Below, piece after piece: positions 22,390-34,059 of a DNA stretch of 64,000 nucleotides. Within the stretch, counting starts at the first letter, position 1; the number at the start of each line of letters is the position of its first letter. The stretch spans positions 310,001 through 374,000 of the forward strand of contig QNQO01000648.1 of assembly GCA_003290165.1 (NCBI GenBank). Reading direction: 5' to 3'. The position numbers and the translations under genes were made by a program. This DNA comes from Berberis thunbergii. Lineage: Eukaryota; Streptophyta; Magnoliopsida; Ranunculales; Berberidaceae. The notes below the pieces were generated by a model, which made no database searches, was not told where the DNA came from, and saw nothing but the letters and a program-made list of their open reading frames with translations.

Positions 22390-22625
22390 CCTTCTATGTT
22401 AAATCCATCCTTGGGTCAATCTGTTTGGCCCATGGTGATGCATCAAGCAGTAGCCACGCAATAGATGCAGTTTTAGCAGGATCTGCTTATGCAACAAACA
22501 ATGAACTCACAGCAAGCTGCGACAATGAAATCTGTGACGGAGTTGGCATCAGCTAGAGATGTAGAAATAAGCGTTAAGTTAAAGGTCGATGGTATTTGAA
22601 ATGTGGAACAGGAAGCAAATAGAAA
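22390..22625 (+). pseudogene. SREK1-like splicing-factor gene relic, right part (Gln-rich)
   Basis: Translation reads MLNPSLGQSVWPMVMHQAV, then QQTMNSQQAATMKSVTELAS, then ARDVEISVKLKVDG with two in-frame stops in the Q/M-rich stretch and another before EANRKSG. Plant SREK1-like proteins have exactly this order after the RRM: a Met/Gln-rich run, a TMKSATELA-type helix, an EISKKLK motif and an RS tail. It starts where the 3' LTR ends, so it is the continuation of the relic at 9693-9909. Confidence 0.65.
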
Positions 22626-22997
22626 ATCTGGTTATTCAATATGTTCATTTCAAAATCTAATTAAGAAGATACAATGATGAATAAATTCTAAAAGAGACCT
22701 TAGCTCCTTTGCAATTTATGTTGCACGGATTCTTTAAAGAAGCTGGCATAACTGGATCCAACATATAACTAAAATTTCATCCATCCTTTGCCACGCTAAG
22801 TTTCTTTCCACTGAGATTCCGATGTTATCTAGATTTAGTTTTGCCAAACATTTGATCCACAACCTATCTATGTGTCCATGCAACATGGCTTAGGGAAGTG
22901 AGGAATTTGAGCAACAAACTTGAATAGTAAGCTGTTTGAAAACCAACAAGCAGAAGTATTTGTACTTGAAATTACACCTTGCCTTCTTTTCTATGTG
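22626..22997. other. Spacer, no gene seen
   Basis: AT-rich sequence between the SREK1-like relic and the inverted duplication. It may be intron of the relic; no RS-rich exon is visible. Confidence 0.45.
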
Positions 22998-24262
22998 CAG
23001 TTGCAATAATTCTATCCAGCCTGGGTTTCACGCCTAAGTTGCTGTCTGGACCCTCCTGGGCACGCGCGCCTAGGAGGGTATTGGGCACGTGCGCTTTATT
23101 TGGCTCCAAAACTTAGATCCCGTTCATAGATACTCCAAAACTCAGATGCTCCGAAACAACTCAGATGCTCTTCATTGTTGAGCACAAGAACGACTCAGAT
23201 CTTGCCTTCAACCAAAGAACAACTCAGATCTCGTCCTTCAACCACCCAGATCTCAGACTCAGATCTCGTCCTCACAAACTCACAGACTCATATCTCGTTG
23301 CTTCTCCTCCACAAGACTCAGACTCAGACTCCTTCACAAGTTCCTTATTCTCTTCACAGACTCAGATAGATCTCGTTTTGAGTTTGGTTTTTGGCTCCAA
23401 AGACCCACACTCAGATCTGGTTATCAAGAGTGGTATATCGAGTCGAAGTGGAGAAGTTCTTCTCAGTCTTCGTTTTCAAAGGTTGCGCCTTTCCTTTTCG
23501 TTCGTGCGGAGATTTCAGAATCAAAGATTATATTTTTTGAGCTCGCTCAAAGGTAATTAACAAAAAACAAAAAACAAATTTGCCTCTCTGTAACTACTAA
23601 ATCCAGATAAAACGCGTAATGCGCCTTCAAAACCGCTTTGTTTCTCTATCTTTGTTGTCTCTTTTGTGTTCTTCACAGAAATTCAACCAACCCCTTTAAT
23701 CTTCTGTTCTTGTTGTTGTTATTGTTGTTTTGGGTTGTGTAGAGAGAGAGTTCTGATTCTGGATCTTCATCATCATCTTCAACAAAGTGGGGTTCCTCCG
23801 CAATCTTTTTTTTATTGGGTATAGTTATTGAATCTTTGATTTTTCTTCTCTGCTTGTCAATTAGCTCAAATGGGTATGTGGGGTGTTTTAAATTTTGTTG
23901 ATTATGTCTCTATAAATGGAAATTTTGTAACTTTTTGAAGGATTCATGATGGGGTCTTCTCCATTTTTTGGGAGAGAATTGGAGGAGGTGGTGACATGAG
24001 TTGTTATAAGGGTGTTTGTTTAATCACATTGGCGTGTAATTTTGTGATTTTACTTTTTGAATGAATTTTTATTTTTATGAATTTTGATCCATGATTTTTA
24101 AGTGCTGGGTGCTTGCATGTTTTATTTACAGTAGATAAAATAATGTCATCATCGTGTGATTATCGATCGCCTATATCAATTATTTGGAATCTAGGAATGT
24201 TGTCAATATCTCCAAATTCATATTCAGGGAGATGTTTTAGATTGAAAATATTCGAATGTTGG
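22998..24262 (+). repeat. Left arm of a 1.2-kb inverted duplication
   Basis: This arm is the reverse complement of 26633-27805 with scattered substitutions and indels. Matching landmarks are TTGCAATAATTCTA / TAGAATTATTGGTGCA at the outer ends, ACTCAGATCTCG-rich sequence, AAAACGCGTAATGCGCCTTC, ATGGGTATGTGGGGTG and GGGAGATGTTTTAGATTGAA at the inner ends. The CAGATCTCGT-rich part resembles a transcript leader with a GGTAATTA donor near 23550. Outer ends start with different flanks. Confidence 0.85.
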
Positions 24263-24360
24263 ACTTATTCAACACTTTGATAATAGTAATTATTATCTTA
24301 GTTGTACGAGGGACTTAATCAACACTTTGATAATAGTAATTATTATCTTAGTTGTATTAT
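24261..24360. repeat. 50-bp tandem duplication at the inverted-repeat edge
   Basis: Two units, 24261-24310 and 24311-24360, each starting GGACTTAWTCAACACTTTGA and continuing with TAATAGTAATTATTATCTTA. They differ at one base in the first 46. The duplication sits exactly where similarity to the other inverted arm stops. Confidence 0.9.
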
Positions 24361-25665
24361 TTATTCTTAAGCTCTTGGCCGAATGATGTAATGATGTGTA
24401 ATGTAATATGTACAAAAATATGTATTATGTATATCAAACATTCAAAGACTCCAAGACTAGCATGAAAACCCTAGTGGTGTAAAGGTTTTGTTCAGATTCC
24501 AACCAGTTGAAATGTTAGATAGAAGCACTTTGAATCACATTGGTTACACTTCAATTGGTTAAGGTTATGTAAGTTGGTGGTTGTGTTGTCTCGTTTATCA
24601 GAGGAAGTGATCTCTGATTTTCAAAGGTGGTGGTTTTCTTCTCTCTCGAACCCCAATCAAGACGGTTTGTAGGGAGAAGATAACGAGTTTTGTTTCCCTT
24701 GGTTCTTATGGATGGAGGATTCTACTGAGGGGAGGGATTCTTGCTGGCTCCATTAGAATCATTTTAACTATATTTGTGTGTGGTATGTTTCTCCATTCTT
24801 ATGGTGATACATATGGGATAAATCAGATGTTAGCACCCTTGTCTTTCTTGTTTGTGGTTTTCAAAATCCTTATATATTGGCAATGATCTCCTCTTCAATC
24901 ATCTTTCTTTGCATGTTTCCTAGTTCAAGTGACAATTATTGATGCACCACTTATGGAAAATATGGATTTCTCCGGTAGTCTTTCCCACTTGTATATTTGA
25001 GTGTTCGGAGGGTGCCTTTCAATGTTTGTTGTAATGAAACAAGTACTGCATGAAGGAGTCACGGACTGGTTTATTCAGAGTGGGACATCAAGTAGTAAGT
25101 TTTCGTCCAATTGATTTTTTTAAGAATTAATATATTCTGCTAGAAGAAAGAACTTTGGCGGTTTGGTTTCATACAATTCAGAGTGCCAAAAACTTCAATC
25201 TTACAATTCCTGGACTTAAATGATGCTTCTTTGGACAGCAGCAGCAGTAATAATAATAAACATGTTTTCGTTTTAAAAACCAAGCAACAGTGATAACACT
25301 GAAATAGAAAGCATGGACTTGCACGATAACATCAAATGATATTGAACTTCTTTGTAGCATTGAAATATCAAGCAAACTAAACATCATGTTAGTCTATATT
25401 GGTCAATCCAGATAACCAATTAAAACTTCTCAAGGGTACAATTTTCTACTAATCTCTTTTTGTATTATAAAAAGGAAAAAGAACTTCTCCTAATCTCAAT
25501 CCAGCAGTTATCCTATGATTTTCATCCGAATGACCTACCCCTTGTCAAATTCTTTACCTTCATATCGACCCCATAGAAATTAAAACAACTGCAGTTGTTG
25601 TGCTTCAAGTGGCTTGAGTTAGATACGGTACATATCCCGCCATAAAAACTATGATGAAAATTACA
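24361..25665. other. Spacer of the inverted duplication, no gene recognised
   Basis: AT-rich sequence without a convincing exon. No terminal repeats were found. Confidence 0.5.
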
Positions 25666-26089
25666 TTACTGAATGCCTTGCTTCATGCCCATGCGTATAA
25701 GTTCAACTGAACCATAAAAGTTACTTGCAAATTGCAAAGTGATATAGAATGCCTGAGTAACACTTGCAGGTACCTTTCCCAATATTGGCTCTCCAATTAA
25801 CTTTCCTAATGCGATATTGAGAGCAAGGCTTGTAGGTACCTTTCCAAATATTGGCTTTCCAATTAACTTTCCTACTCCAGTGATGCATAGATTACGAATC
25901 CACAAATCACAGCCACTATATACACCTGACAGGTAGACTGAATCAAGTTTCTTAGCAACCAATTTATGACATGTTTTGATAAAAAGCAAGCCATTAATAA
26001 ACTTACAGTGACTGCCACTGATCTGCAACATTTTGAATTCACAACCACCTATAGTCTGGCAACTCCCGTCGTTGTTTGAAGCTGGTAGT

Positions 26090-26120
<31 letters not shown>

Positions 26121-26259
26121 GAATTGCAATGCAAAAATAACAGCAGTAATAAGAAATAGTGCGGCCCCTTGGTTTATATACTTGTGAGAGCAACGAATAA
26201 AAATGATCCATTCCTGGGATTGGAATATCAGATTGTGACCCCATTGTTTCATCCTTCAA
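25666..26259 (-). other. Unrecognised minus-strand ORF, 197 codons
   Basis: An open frame starting MKDETMGSQSDIPIPGMDHF. It runs through an (AAAT)n microsatellite, which would give LIYLFIYLFL, so at least that part is probably intron; a donor-like ACAAGTATATAA lies just before it. Downstream it contains GKLIGKPIFGKVP and GKLIGEPILGKVP, a duplicated 13-residue motif from a 60-bp DNA repeat. The right arm of the inverted duplication (27805 to 27350), read on the minus strand, could be its 5' leader. I do not recognise the protein and it may be a non-coding transcript. Confidence 0.25.
26096..26120. repeat. (AAAT)n microsatellite
   Basis: Six tetranucleotide copies. Confidence 0.9.
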
Positions 26260-26632
26260 ATCGACAAATACAAATCATAAGTGAACAATGCAACAAAGAA
26301 AGAATATTGGCGACAGAAATTCATAAAACCATCCAAACTTCATCGCATACAAATTTATTTATTGGCGACACAGATCCTACATTGTCAAGTTCTATTTTCT
26401 TTACCATTCCATTAAACACTCACATTCATCAACACGACAACAGAGTTCCATTTCTGTAGTAGCGGACTAGCGGGTATTGCCATCTAGTTTTCATTTGAAA
26501 AAGCGAAGCAGCAGGATGCCTGCTTCAATAATTTGGTATCCAGTTCCAAGTAACTCCAGATCATAAACAAATAAGCCTAAAACTCTTCCAAAGTAATTAT
26601 AAACCCCCTCAACACTGGAAGAGGTACTTCTT

Positions 26633-27805
26633 CCAACATTCAGATATTTTCAATCTAAAACATCTCCCTGGATATGAATTTGGGGATATTGACAACATTC
26701 CTAGATTCCAAATACTTGATATAGGCTATCGATGATCACGCGATGATGACATTATTTTATCTACTGTAAATAAAACATGCAAACACCCAAGACTTAAAAA
26801 TCATGGATCACAATTCATAAAAATAAAAATTCATTCAAAAAGTAAAACCACAAAATTACAAGCCAATGTGAATAAACAAACACCCTCATAACAACTCATG
26901 TCACCACCTCCTCCAATTCTTCCCAAAAAATGGAGAAGACCCCATCATGAATCCTTCAAAAAGTTACAAAATTTCCATTTATAGAGACATAATCAACAAA
27001 ATTGAAAACACCCCACATACCCATTTGAGCTAATCGACAAGCAGAGAAGAAAAATCAAAGATTCAATAACTATACCCAATAAAAAAAGATTGTGGAGGAA
27101 CCTCACTTTGTTGATGATGATGAAGACCAAGGCCCAGAATCAGAATCAAAATCAGAATCAAAGCTCTCTCTCTACACAATCCAAAACAACAATAACAACA
27201 ACAATAAGAAAAGATTAAAGGGGTTGGTTGAATTTTTGTGAAGAACACAAAAAAGACAACAAAGAGAGAGGAACATAGCGGTTTTGAAGGCGCATTACGC
27301 GTTTTATCTGGATTTAGTAGTTACAGAGAGGAATTTTTTTTTTGTTAATTACCTTTGAGGCTCGAAAAATATAATATTTGATTCTGAAATCTCTGCACGA
27401 ACGAAGAGGAAAGGCGCAACCTTTGAAGACGAAGACGAAGATGAACTTCTCCACTCTGATTCAATATACTAGTCTTGATAACCAGATCTGAGTGTGGGTC
27501 TTTGGAGCCAAAAACCAAACTCAAAACGAGATCTATGTGAAGAAGAGAAGGAATTTGTGAAGGAGTCTAAGTCTGAGTCTTGTGGAGGAGAAGGAACGAG
27601 ATCTGAGTCTGAGATCTGGGTTGGTTGAAGGACGAGATCTGAGTTGTTCTTTGGTTGAAGGCGAGATCTGAGTTGTTCTTGTGCTCAACAATGAAGAGCA
27701 TCTGAGTTTTGGAGCATTTGATAACGAGATCTGAGTTTTGGAGCCAAATAAGGCACATGGGCTCAGGCGTGAAACTCAGGCTGGGTAGAATTATTGGTGC
27801 AGCTG
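26633..27805 (-). repeat. Right arm of the 1.2-kb inverted duplication
   Basis: Reverse complement of 22998-24262; see that entry. It keeps the same order of landmarks, including CGCATTACGCGTTTTATCTG and GAGATCTGAGTTGTTCTT. Parts of the CAGATCTCG block present on the left are missing here. Confidence 0.85.
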
Positions 27806-28002
27806 ATTGACAAAGCACTACTACACTCCTCGAGGCAAATGGACGGTGCCCGGTGATCGCCCGGCACAACAGGCCTGTCTCTCGTCCAAGATTGAAGTCC
27901 AGATCTCAGTCACCTGTTAGAAACATATCGACATGATTGAAGGTCTCGCTCAAATCACTACTACTACGCTTGACAATTTAGGGAAATGTCATGAATTAGA
28001 AA
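27806..28002. other. Short spacer, nothing recognised
   Basis: Unique sequence between the inverted arm and a fold-back element relic. Confidence 0.4.
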
Positions 28003-28220
28003 AATTCTAACTGTCGAGGGAATGGGTGAGAAAACTAGTGAGGGAGCCCTCGCTGATTTTCTCGACAATTAGAATTATTGATGTTTCTTTTCAAAGGGAG
28101 GCTACCTGTTGAGGAAACCAGCGATGGAGGGAGATCCCTCCATCCCCCTCGCCATGCGTGGCTTCCATCCCCTGCACGCATTGCGAGGGAGATGGTTTGT
28201 TTCCTCGACAATTAGAATTT
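28003..28220. mobile_element. Fold-back MITE relic, ATTCTAAATGTCGAGG family
   Basis: ATTCTAACTGTCGAGGG at the left is matched by CTCGACAATTAGAAT at 28061-28076 and again by CCTCGACAATTAGAAT at the far right. Between are GAGGAAACCAGCGA, CACGCAT and GCATGCG-like pieces shared with copies at 35433, 47957 and 58648. It looks like a rearranged or double copy. No clear target duplication. Confidence 0.6.
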
Positions 28221-28515
28221 CCCTTTTTTCAAGTGGGAACGATAACAATATTGATTTCTGGCAAATAAATGGCTCCTTGATCAAGCCCTTGCTATCCCTT
28301 CAAAGATGTCCTCTCTATCTCCCTTCTGAAAAAAAGGAGTTGTTCCCTTTTTGTTGTTCATTCTCAAGATTCTAATAGGGACCTTGCTATAAGAAGAGGA
28401 TTTAGGGATAGAAGAAAGCTCTGTTGATTGACCTAATGAAACTTGTTACAAGACACGTCCTTTGATGATGGGTTTTGGATCAGAAGTTGAGTATCTTTAC
28501 AGTGAAAGGATTTTT
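28221..28515 (+). pseudogene. LINE relic, part left of the CACTA insertion
   Basis: Frame-broken sequence ending SVKGFF, which connects across the CACTA element to LINE-type sequence at 34572. The part before it is too decayed to assign by itself. Confidence 0.4.
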
Positions 28516-28538
28516 CACTACAAGAAAAAAGGTCATTC

Positions 28539-28796
28539 ATAGCGTTTCAAAAACGCTATGATAGGATACCATAGCGTTTTAATAAACGCTATGTTTGCCA
28601 CCGCTATAATAGACCCTGAGTCTATTATAGCGTTTTAAAACCGTTATAGTAAGTAGTTTTTATAGCGTTTTAAAAACGCTATGGTAGAGCCTTTTATAGC
28701 GTTTCTGAAACGCTATGATAGAGTAGTCTACCATAGCGGTTCAAAAACGCTATAAAAGGCTCTACCATAGCGTTTCAAAAACGCTATGGTAGAGTA
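28539..28796. repeat. CACTA subterminal palindromes
   Basis: About seven copies of a 20-22 bp palindrome of the form ATAGCGTTTxAAAACGCTAT, plus a palindrome around CTCAGGGTCTATTATAG. These are likely transposase-binding sites. The opposite end of the element has only traces (AAAACGCTACGATAAAAT near 34530), so the two ends are strongly unequal. Confidence 0.85.
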
Positions 28797-29282
28797 TACA
28801 TAGGAATTTTTTTTTTTTTTTTTTGTACATATAATTGAATTTGCATCTTGAACCATCTGATCTGTGTAGCCTCTCTGACAAGTCAATTGCTTCACCCAAA
28901 CTTTTGCAATCTAAAACATGAATCAAAATGATGAAAATTATCAACAAAGAAAAATAAAATAAAACTAAGAATGGAAAGCTTTTTCTAAATTGCAGGCACA
29001 ATATAACAAACAATCTAACTTAATATATAGCAATACCAGAAACACAGTTTCTAAAGTAGTCACCATAACACTTGGATTAAAGTTATAAAAAAAACAATAT
29101 ATGGAAGCATAAACCTGCAAGAGAAAAAACACAACACCACATATATAGCTACGCACATGGAGCAAAGAAGTTCAAACATATTTCAGCTGTACGCATAAGA
29201 TGGCTTTCATTGTCATTTATATGATAACATTTTTATTTATAGAACAAAACACACACAAGTCCAATTGACATCTCCTACTATC

Positions 29283-30060
29283 ACGCAGAACAGATTTCAG
29301 GTTGGTTTTTCTTGTTATCAATATAACTCATAGCAGCCAACATCTTCTGCACTGTGAGTGGCTTTGTCAGATGATAATCCATTCCAGCGGCTTTAGTCTT
29401 TTCTTCTGCTTCCATACCCACATGAGCAGTCAATGCTACGATTGGGATTGAATTCCGTAGGCTTGTTCCTCAGTCCTTATTAGCTTTGTTGCTTCATACC
29501 CACTCATGAATTCCATCTAAGAAGAAACAATGGAACCTTGAATAAACATTAATAAATAAAAAATAAAAACCCAACGTTTGAATGGCATTACTGAAGATGA
29601 TGCTTTGGTTAGGAAGCGTTACCTCACAATCAAAGAGAACATAAGCATAAGGAAAAACCTCTGAAGGCTCGCCTTTCATTTTAGTCAAAGCTGAAGAAAC
29701 CTCTCCCACAGCTTCTGTCCCATCCGCTAAAGCTATAGTAGTTGCACCAAGTTTGTCAAGGACTTTCTCACCCAACAAACGTAAGGTTATATCATCGTCC
29801 ACAAGCAACACTTTCTTCCCTAGTAAAGGTTTATCACCACTTGGGCCTATCTGAATTTCATGGTGTTGTTGAGGTATCAAACTCTTAGGAGTCAGAGGGC
29901 TTGAATTTCCAGAAGGTTCTCCAATATGTGCTACTGGATTAGCTCTATAACACTGAATTGTTGCTGCAGCCCCAAACTCTGGTAGCAATTTCAGAACTTG
30001 ATATAAGCGAGACCCATGTAGTGGTCTCCATTCAGCTCTTTTAAATGGCGTTCTCTTCGG
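29283..30060 (-). pseudogene. Captured hybrid histidine kinase fragment (receiver domain)
   Basis: Exon one (about 30060 to 29623) encodes RPLHGSRLYQVLKLLPEFGA, GEPSGNSSPLTPKS, then GKKVLLVDDDITLRLLGEKV, the start of a response-regulator receiver with the acidic Asp pocket (VDDD). It ends FDCE at a GT donor. Exon two (29516 to about 29283) resumes at an AG acceptor with MEFMSGYEATKLIR and later LTAHVGMEAEEK and KPLTVQK, including the conserved Thr/Ala and Lys of receivers. A one-base deletion near 29445 breaks this exon. In normal receivers the phospho-acceptor context is MDCEMP; here it reads FDCEME, still with the Asp. Family: plant hybrid sensor kinases. Confidence 0.75.
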
Positions 30061-32735
30061 ATATCATAATACTGCAAAAGTGCAAAAGCAACATTAAGTT
30101 ACTCATGAAAATAAAAGAGATAGTTCTGATCTTCACATGTAACACTCAGAAAATGAACAATCAACTTTTCACAATGTCTTACATTCTTATCTCCAACAAG
30201 GGCCATGACCTTACTGTACATGGAATTGCAAACAGCATATGCTGCGTAGCAAGAGGTTTGACCATCGGTGCCTGAAAAACATTACTTGTGAAACAGTGTG
30301 CATGGCTTTTAATGCTTAAGGAATAAAACCATATTTTCACCTAACGGATAGTTGAGAATAAATACAAGCAAAAGTGCGAATGTCATACAAGGAAACTAAT
30401 AAGGATAAAATCTAAAATACAAAGTATTACCACAAAGTTTGATTGCTAATTCACATGCTGGAAGCATCCTGTTTATTCTCTCAGAGTCAGATTCTGTAAT
30501 TAATTTCATATCCAGCGTGTAATCTGTGTATGCTTTATACTGGATAGCGGGATTTGTAAGTCCATTACCAATAGCGAATCCCTGTACAACGAATTACCAG
30601 TTTAGTCTTAAGAAAAGCAGTCTAGAAAATCATATACTGTAAAACTAAATCATGAGCAATCACATGTACCTTCAAGTTTATGTGAATTCCTTCCTTAGCT
30701 TTGTTTCCCTGGTGAACTCGAGCAGCAAAAGCAGGGATGTAGTGTCCAACATATGACTCTCCGGTAATGAAGAAATCATTATTTGCATACTGAGGATGCT
30801 CAACAAAAAATGCCTGACATCAAAAAGAAAAAAAATGAGAAGGTGAGATAAATACAACACTCGTACCTTTTCTAGATTATTTCAAAGTTCAAATAACCAT
30901 AATTCATGGTTTTGATTCAAGATTCAATTTGAGATCTCAAATTTAATTAAAAGGGAGGGGGGATATGAAAGAAATCTGATAACAGGAAAATGAATATCAA
31001 ATGACTGGATAAGGCTGAGAAGATGGAGCGAAAAGATGAAAAGAACTACATTTTTCGAAAGAGATTTTTTTACGATGTGGGCATGGAAATGAATGAACTA
31101 CCCAAGAATAAGAGCTCCCATGGCTGAAAAAATAACAAAGAATCAAGGTAGGGGTTTCAACTACAATCAAGTGCACGTGTTCTCTTGATCATGTCCATGA
31201 TTAGGTTGTCAGGTGAGTTATCTGGTATGAATGGGATAAGTACTGTAATTTTGGGAGAATAGATAATCGATGGGCTTGCTGGTAGAACTATTTGCACCTA
31301 AAATTATTCTATTTAGGTCCTTTAGGTGAAGAAACAGAAAGCGCTTTGTGACTTGTGAGCAGTAACAGATGTAAAATGCAGCAAAGTAACGTTGCAGTTT
31401 CTGTTTTGAGGACTGAGAAATCACTAATATGAAATATTAACTACTAAGATGTTGAGAATACTACAGCAGGCGTAAAAAAAATATACCTGCAAGAAGTCAT
31501 ATAAATCATTACTAACACCCGGTTCATCATGACGAAGGTCACGTTGATCAGAACTGTAACTAAAACCAGTTCCAGTGGGCTGGTCAACAAAGATAAGGTT
31601 TGATGCCTGCAAAAGAAGAGTAAGAATTAATTTCAGCAACCCTAACAACCAATACTTTTATTTCTCATATGCTTAATGGTACTTATAAGCACGTGTATTA
31701 TCCAAAAAAATTGGATAAATAACTTAGACTTTTAGACAGCATTAGAAAGACATGGTCCAACAAATACTGAAGATAGTGAACATTTAAGGGATGGAACTCA
31801 ATACAAGTTGCAATACCTTATCCCAGCCATAGTCATTCCATACAAGGGACAAGTTCTTCGCAATTTTAAAAGGTCCATTTTCATAGAAAACAACCAATTC
31901 ACTGCTACATCCAGGCCCTCCTGTCAACCATATCACCACAGGATCCTTCTTGCTGTTCCTTGATTCAAAGAAAAAGTAGAACATCCTACAAAATGCAGAC
32001 ACTATGAATCAGATAACTATGTGAAACTGAACAAAAATTACAACAACTTGGGAACAAAATACCAAAAATAAAGAAGAAATATTCCCCTTTATCTAGTTGT
32101 ATAAAATTAGACATAGATTCTCTAAATTGGGATGAAAGTGATGGTGAGGAAACCAACAAAAATAGATAGGAAGCAAATGACCAAAACATATAACCTACAA
32201 GTGATCGGGAAGTTTGAAGTATTTTTAGTAGGCACTCAGCTTCTCTATGTACCAAAAACCATGGTATGCCTCTCAGATCATCATGTATCAGTCCTCCAAA
32301 TCATGTCAAACCCTATTCCTTCTATTTCAAGTCCAGAAAAATAAAAATTCAATTTTTTTAGTCTAGGTTACCAATCGCTTCATTGATTACACATAATCCC
32401 ACCTTTTCTAGACTTCTCACCACCTAACATTACAAACATCTACTATCAAAGATTCAGGTTTTCTTTTCTCAACAATATGAACATCAATAGTAGCAAGTTA
32501 TATGTTACTCATAATCAATATTTTCAGTGGGCGTGGAGCATTTGCAATCGAACCCATAGTTATTGGATCAATAAAAAAGGTAATAAGTTAATCAAATTTC
32601 CACATAAACTATTCAATCAGACATAAAATACACTCTCGAAGTTCCAAAACTTTACCTTGCATCATAAGAATGCTGAAGCTTATAGTACCCAGCATGGTGA
32701 CCAAGATCACTAATTGGAACGATCTCTGACTTTTA
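30061..32735 (-). pseudogene. Captured serine carboxypeptidase-like gene fragment
   Basis: Exons, in minus-strand order with GT-AG borders: about 32735-32656 (ISDLGHHAGYYKLQHSYDAR), 31985-31817 (MFYFFFESRNSKKDPVVIWL then TGGPGCSSELVVFYENGPF), 31606-31487 (ASNLIFVDQPTGTGFSYSSD), 30813-30670 (HPQYANNDFFITGESYVGHY), 30581-30431 (GFAIGNGLTNPAIQYKAYTD), 30271-30183 (TDGQTSCYAAYAVCNSMY) and YYDIRR near 30070. This is the S10 peptidase of the SCPL48/49 group. The catalytic Ser motif GESYVGHY is present, but the C-terminal Asp and His region is missing and replaced by kinase sequence. The signal peptide is absent. Secreted or vacuolar protease in the intact family. Confidence 0.88.
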
Positions 32736-33328
32736 TGTCTTGGAAGTTCCAAATTTGATTCTGCTCAGTACTTCCAGACAGAAAAGTTACAATTCATCAC
32801 CTGCAACATTAAATAGACAAATCACATTAGATGATCGTCTCAGGTATAGTAAAGCCCTGTTATATCACAGGAAAATATTATTCAATCAATCAAACAATCT
32901 CATTTTGTCCATATCTTTGGGACTTGAAAACGAAGGAAGTTGCACAGTCCCATATCAAGAAGTGACCATGTCTCATGCATGACCAATAATACATAAAAAG
33001 TTTATAAGCAAAGCATCAGTTTGTTCTATTTGAACTAGCTTGTTTGAAAATCCATTCAGGTATGTTAAATGGTATTTTGACGAGCATGTCATATGCATTC
33101 CAGATAAAAATAAGTTTTGATCAAACAAACAGCAGGGAATAATATTAATAAGCAAGAGTGACTGAGAAGGTGACAAAGTACAAGCAGAGGAAAAACCTTG
33201 AGCAAGCAAAACAAAGTTACAGAGAAAATAGAAGTTCCCAATCAAAGATACACCCATGAAATTCTACCCCAACTAAAATCTCCCACATTAGAGGCAAACC
33301 CAATAAGTACTCTGGTAAGCAAACAGAC

Positions 33329-33424
33329 CTTTTGGCGTTTTGCTCTTGTCTCATGGTCAAGTTTAGACCTAGGACCTTTTGAAGCCATGCTTTCCTTCGA
33401 TTTACTTACTTCATCATCATGGGT
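33329..33424 (-). pseudogene. Captured PIE1-like leader and first coding exon
   Basis: After an acceptor TGTATGCAG the exon reads a short leader, then MASKGPRSKLDHETRAKRQK and stops at a GT donor. This matches my memory of the N-terminus of plant PIE1, the Swi2/Snf2 ATPase of the SWR1 chromatin complex that deposits H2A.Z, in which RAKRQK precedes the HSA domain. Only about 20 residues are present, so the match, though distinctive, is short. Its AUG would be the first start codon of a chimeric transcript leading into the carboxypeptidase exons. Confidence 0.55.
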
Positions 33425-34059
33425 CTGCATACATGGCCAAACATAAAGGAAATATGCACGACTGAAAAACAATCATGAATAACAATAGGAGATTAGCAAC
33501 TAGAAGAACAACAACTCTCTCAGTTGATTATCAAATCTTCCAAGGGGATCCATTTAAATATAGTGTGTGGAACCCCAAAGGACAATATGAACATAGAAAC
33601 GGCATTATGAGTACAATCTTGTAAAATATAAACATTTGAACCAAAATTAAGTAAACCTCTCCCACTCCAAACAAACCAAAACAACCCCAAAAACCAAAAC
33701 ACAAAAAAGAACATGAACAAACACAAAAAAAAACAAATTAATCAGACCAATAAACACTTCTACACTGTGTTTCCTATTACCCACCAACAGAAGAAATTCT
33801 CAACTAGTACAAACTGACCCAAAAACCAATTTCACTTGATTCAACACCAAACAAGCTCGATCACACTAACCACAAAATGCAAGCAAAACATGCAAAGCAG
33901 AAAGTGAAAGAAACCCAACACGAAAACACAAACAAAAACAGCAAAAAACATGACTTTTGGTCCAGCTTAGATCTACTCCACAAAAACCAAAACAAAAACA
34001 AAACCAAAACCCAAACACCAAATGGTTCAACAGAGATAAACAAAGCTCCTGACCTGACG

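Noticed and set aside
28808..28825. T-run as a retroposon tail
   Set aside because: No target duplication or retroposed sequence beside it; inside the CACTA element.
30061..32735. A functional carboxypeptidase gene
   Set aside because: No signal peptide, no C-terminal Asp/His part, and all within CACTA ends.
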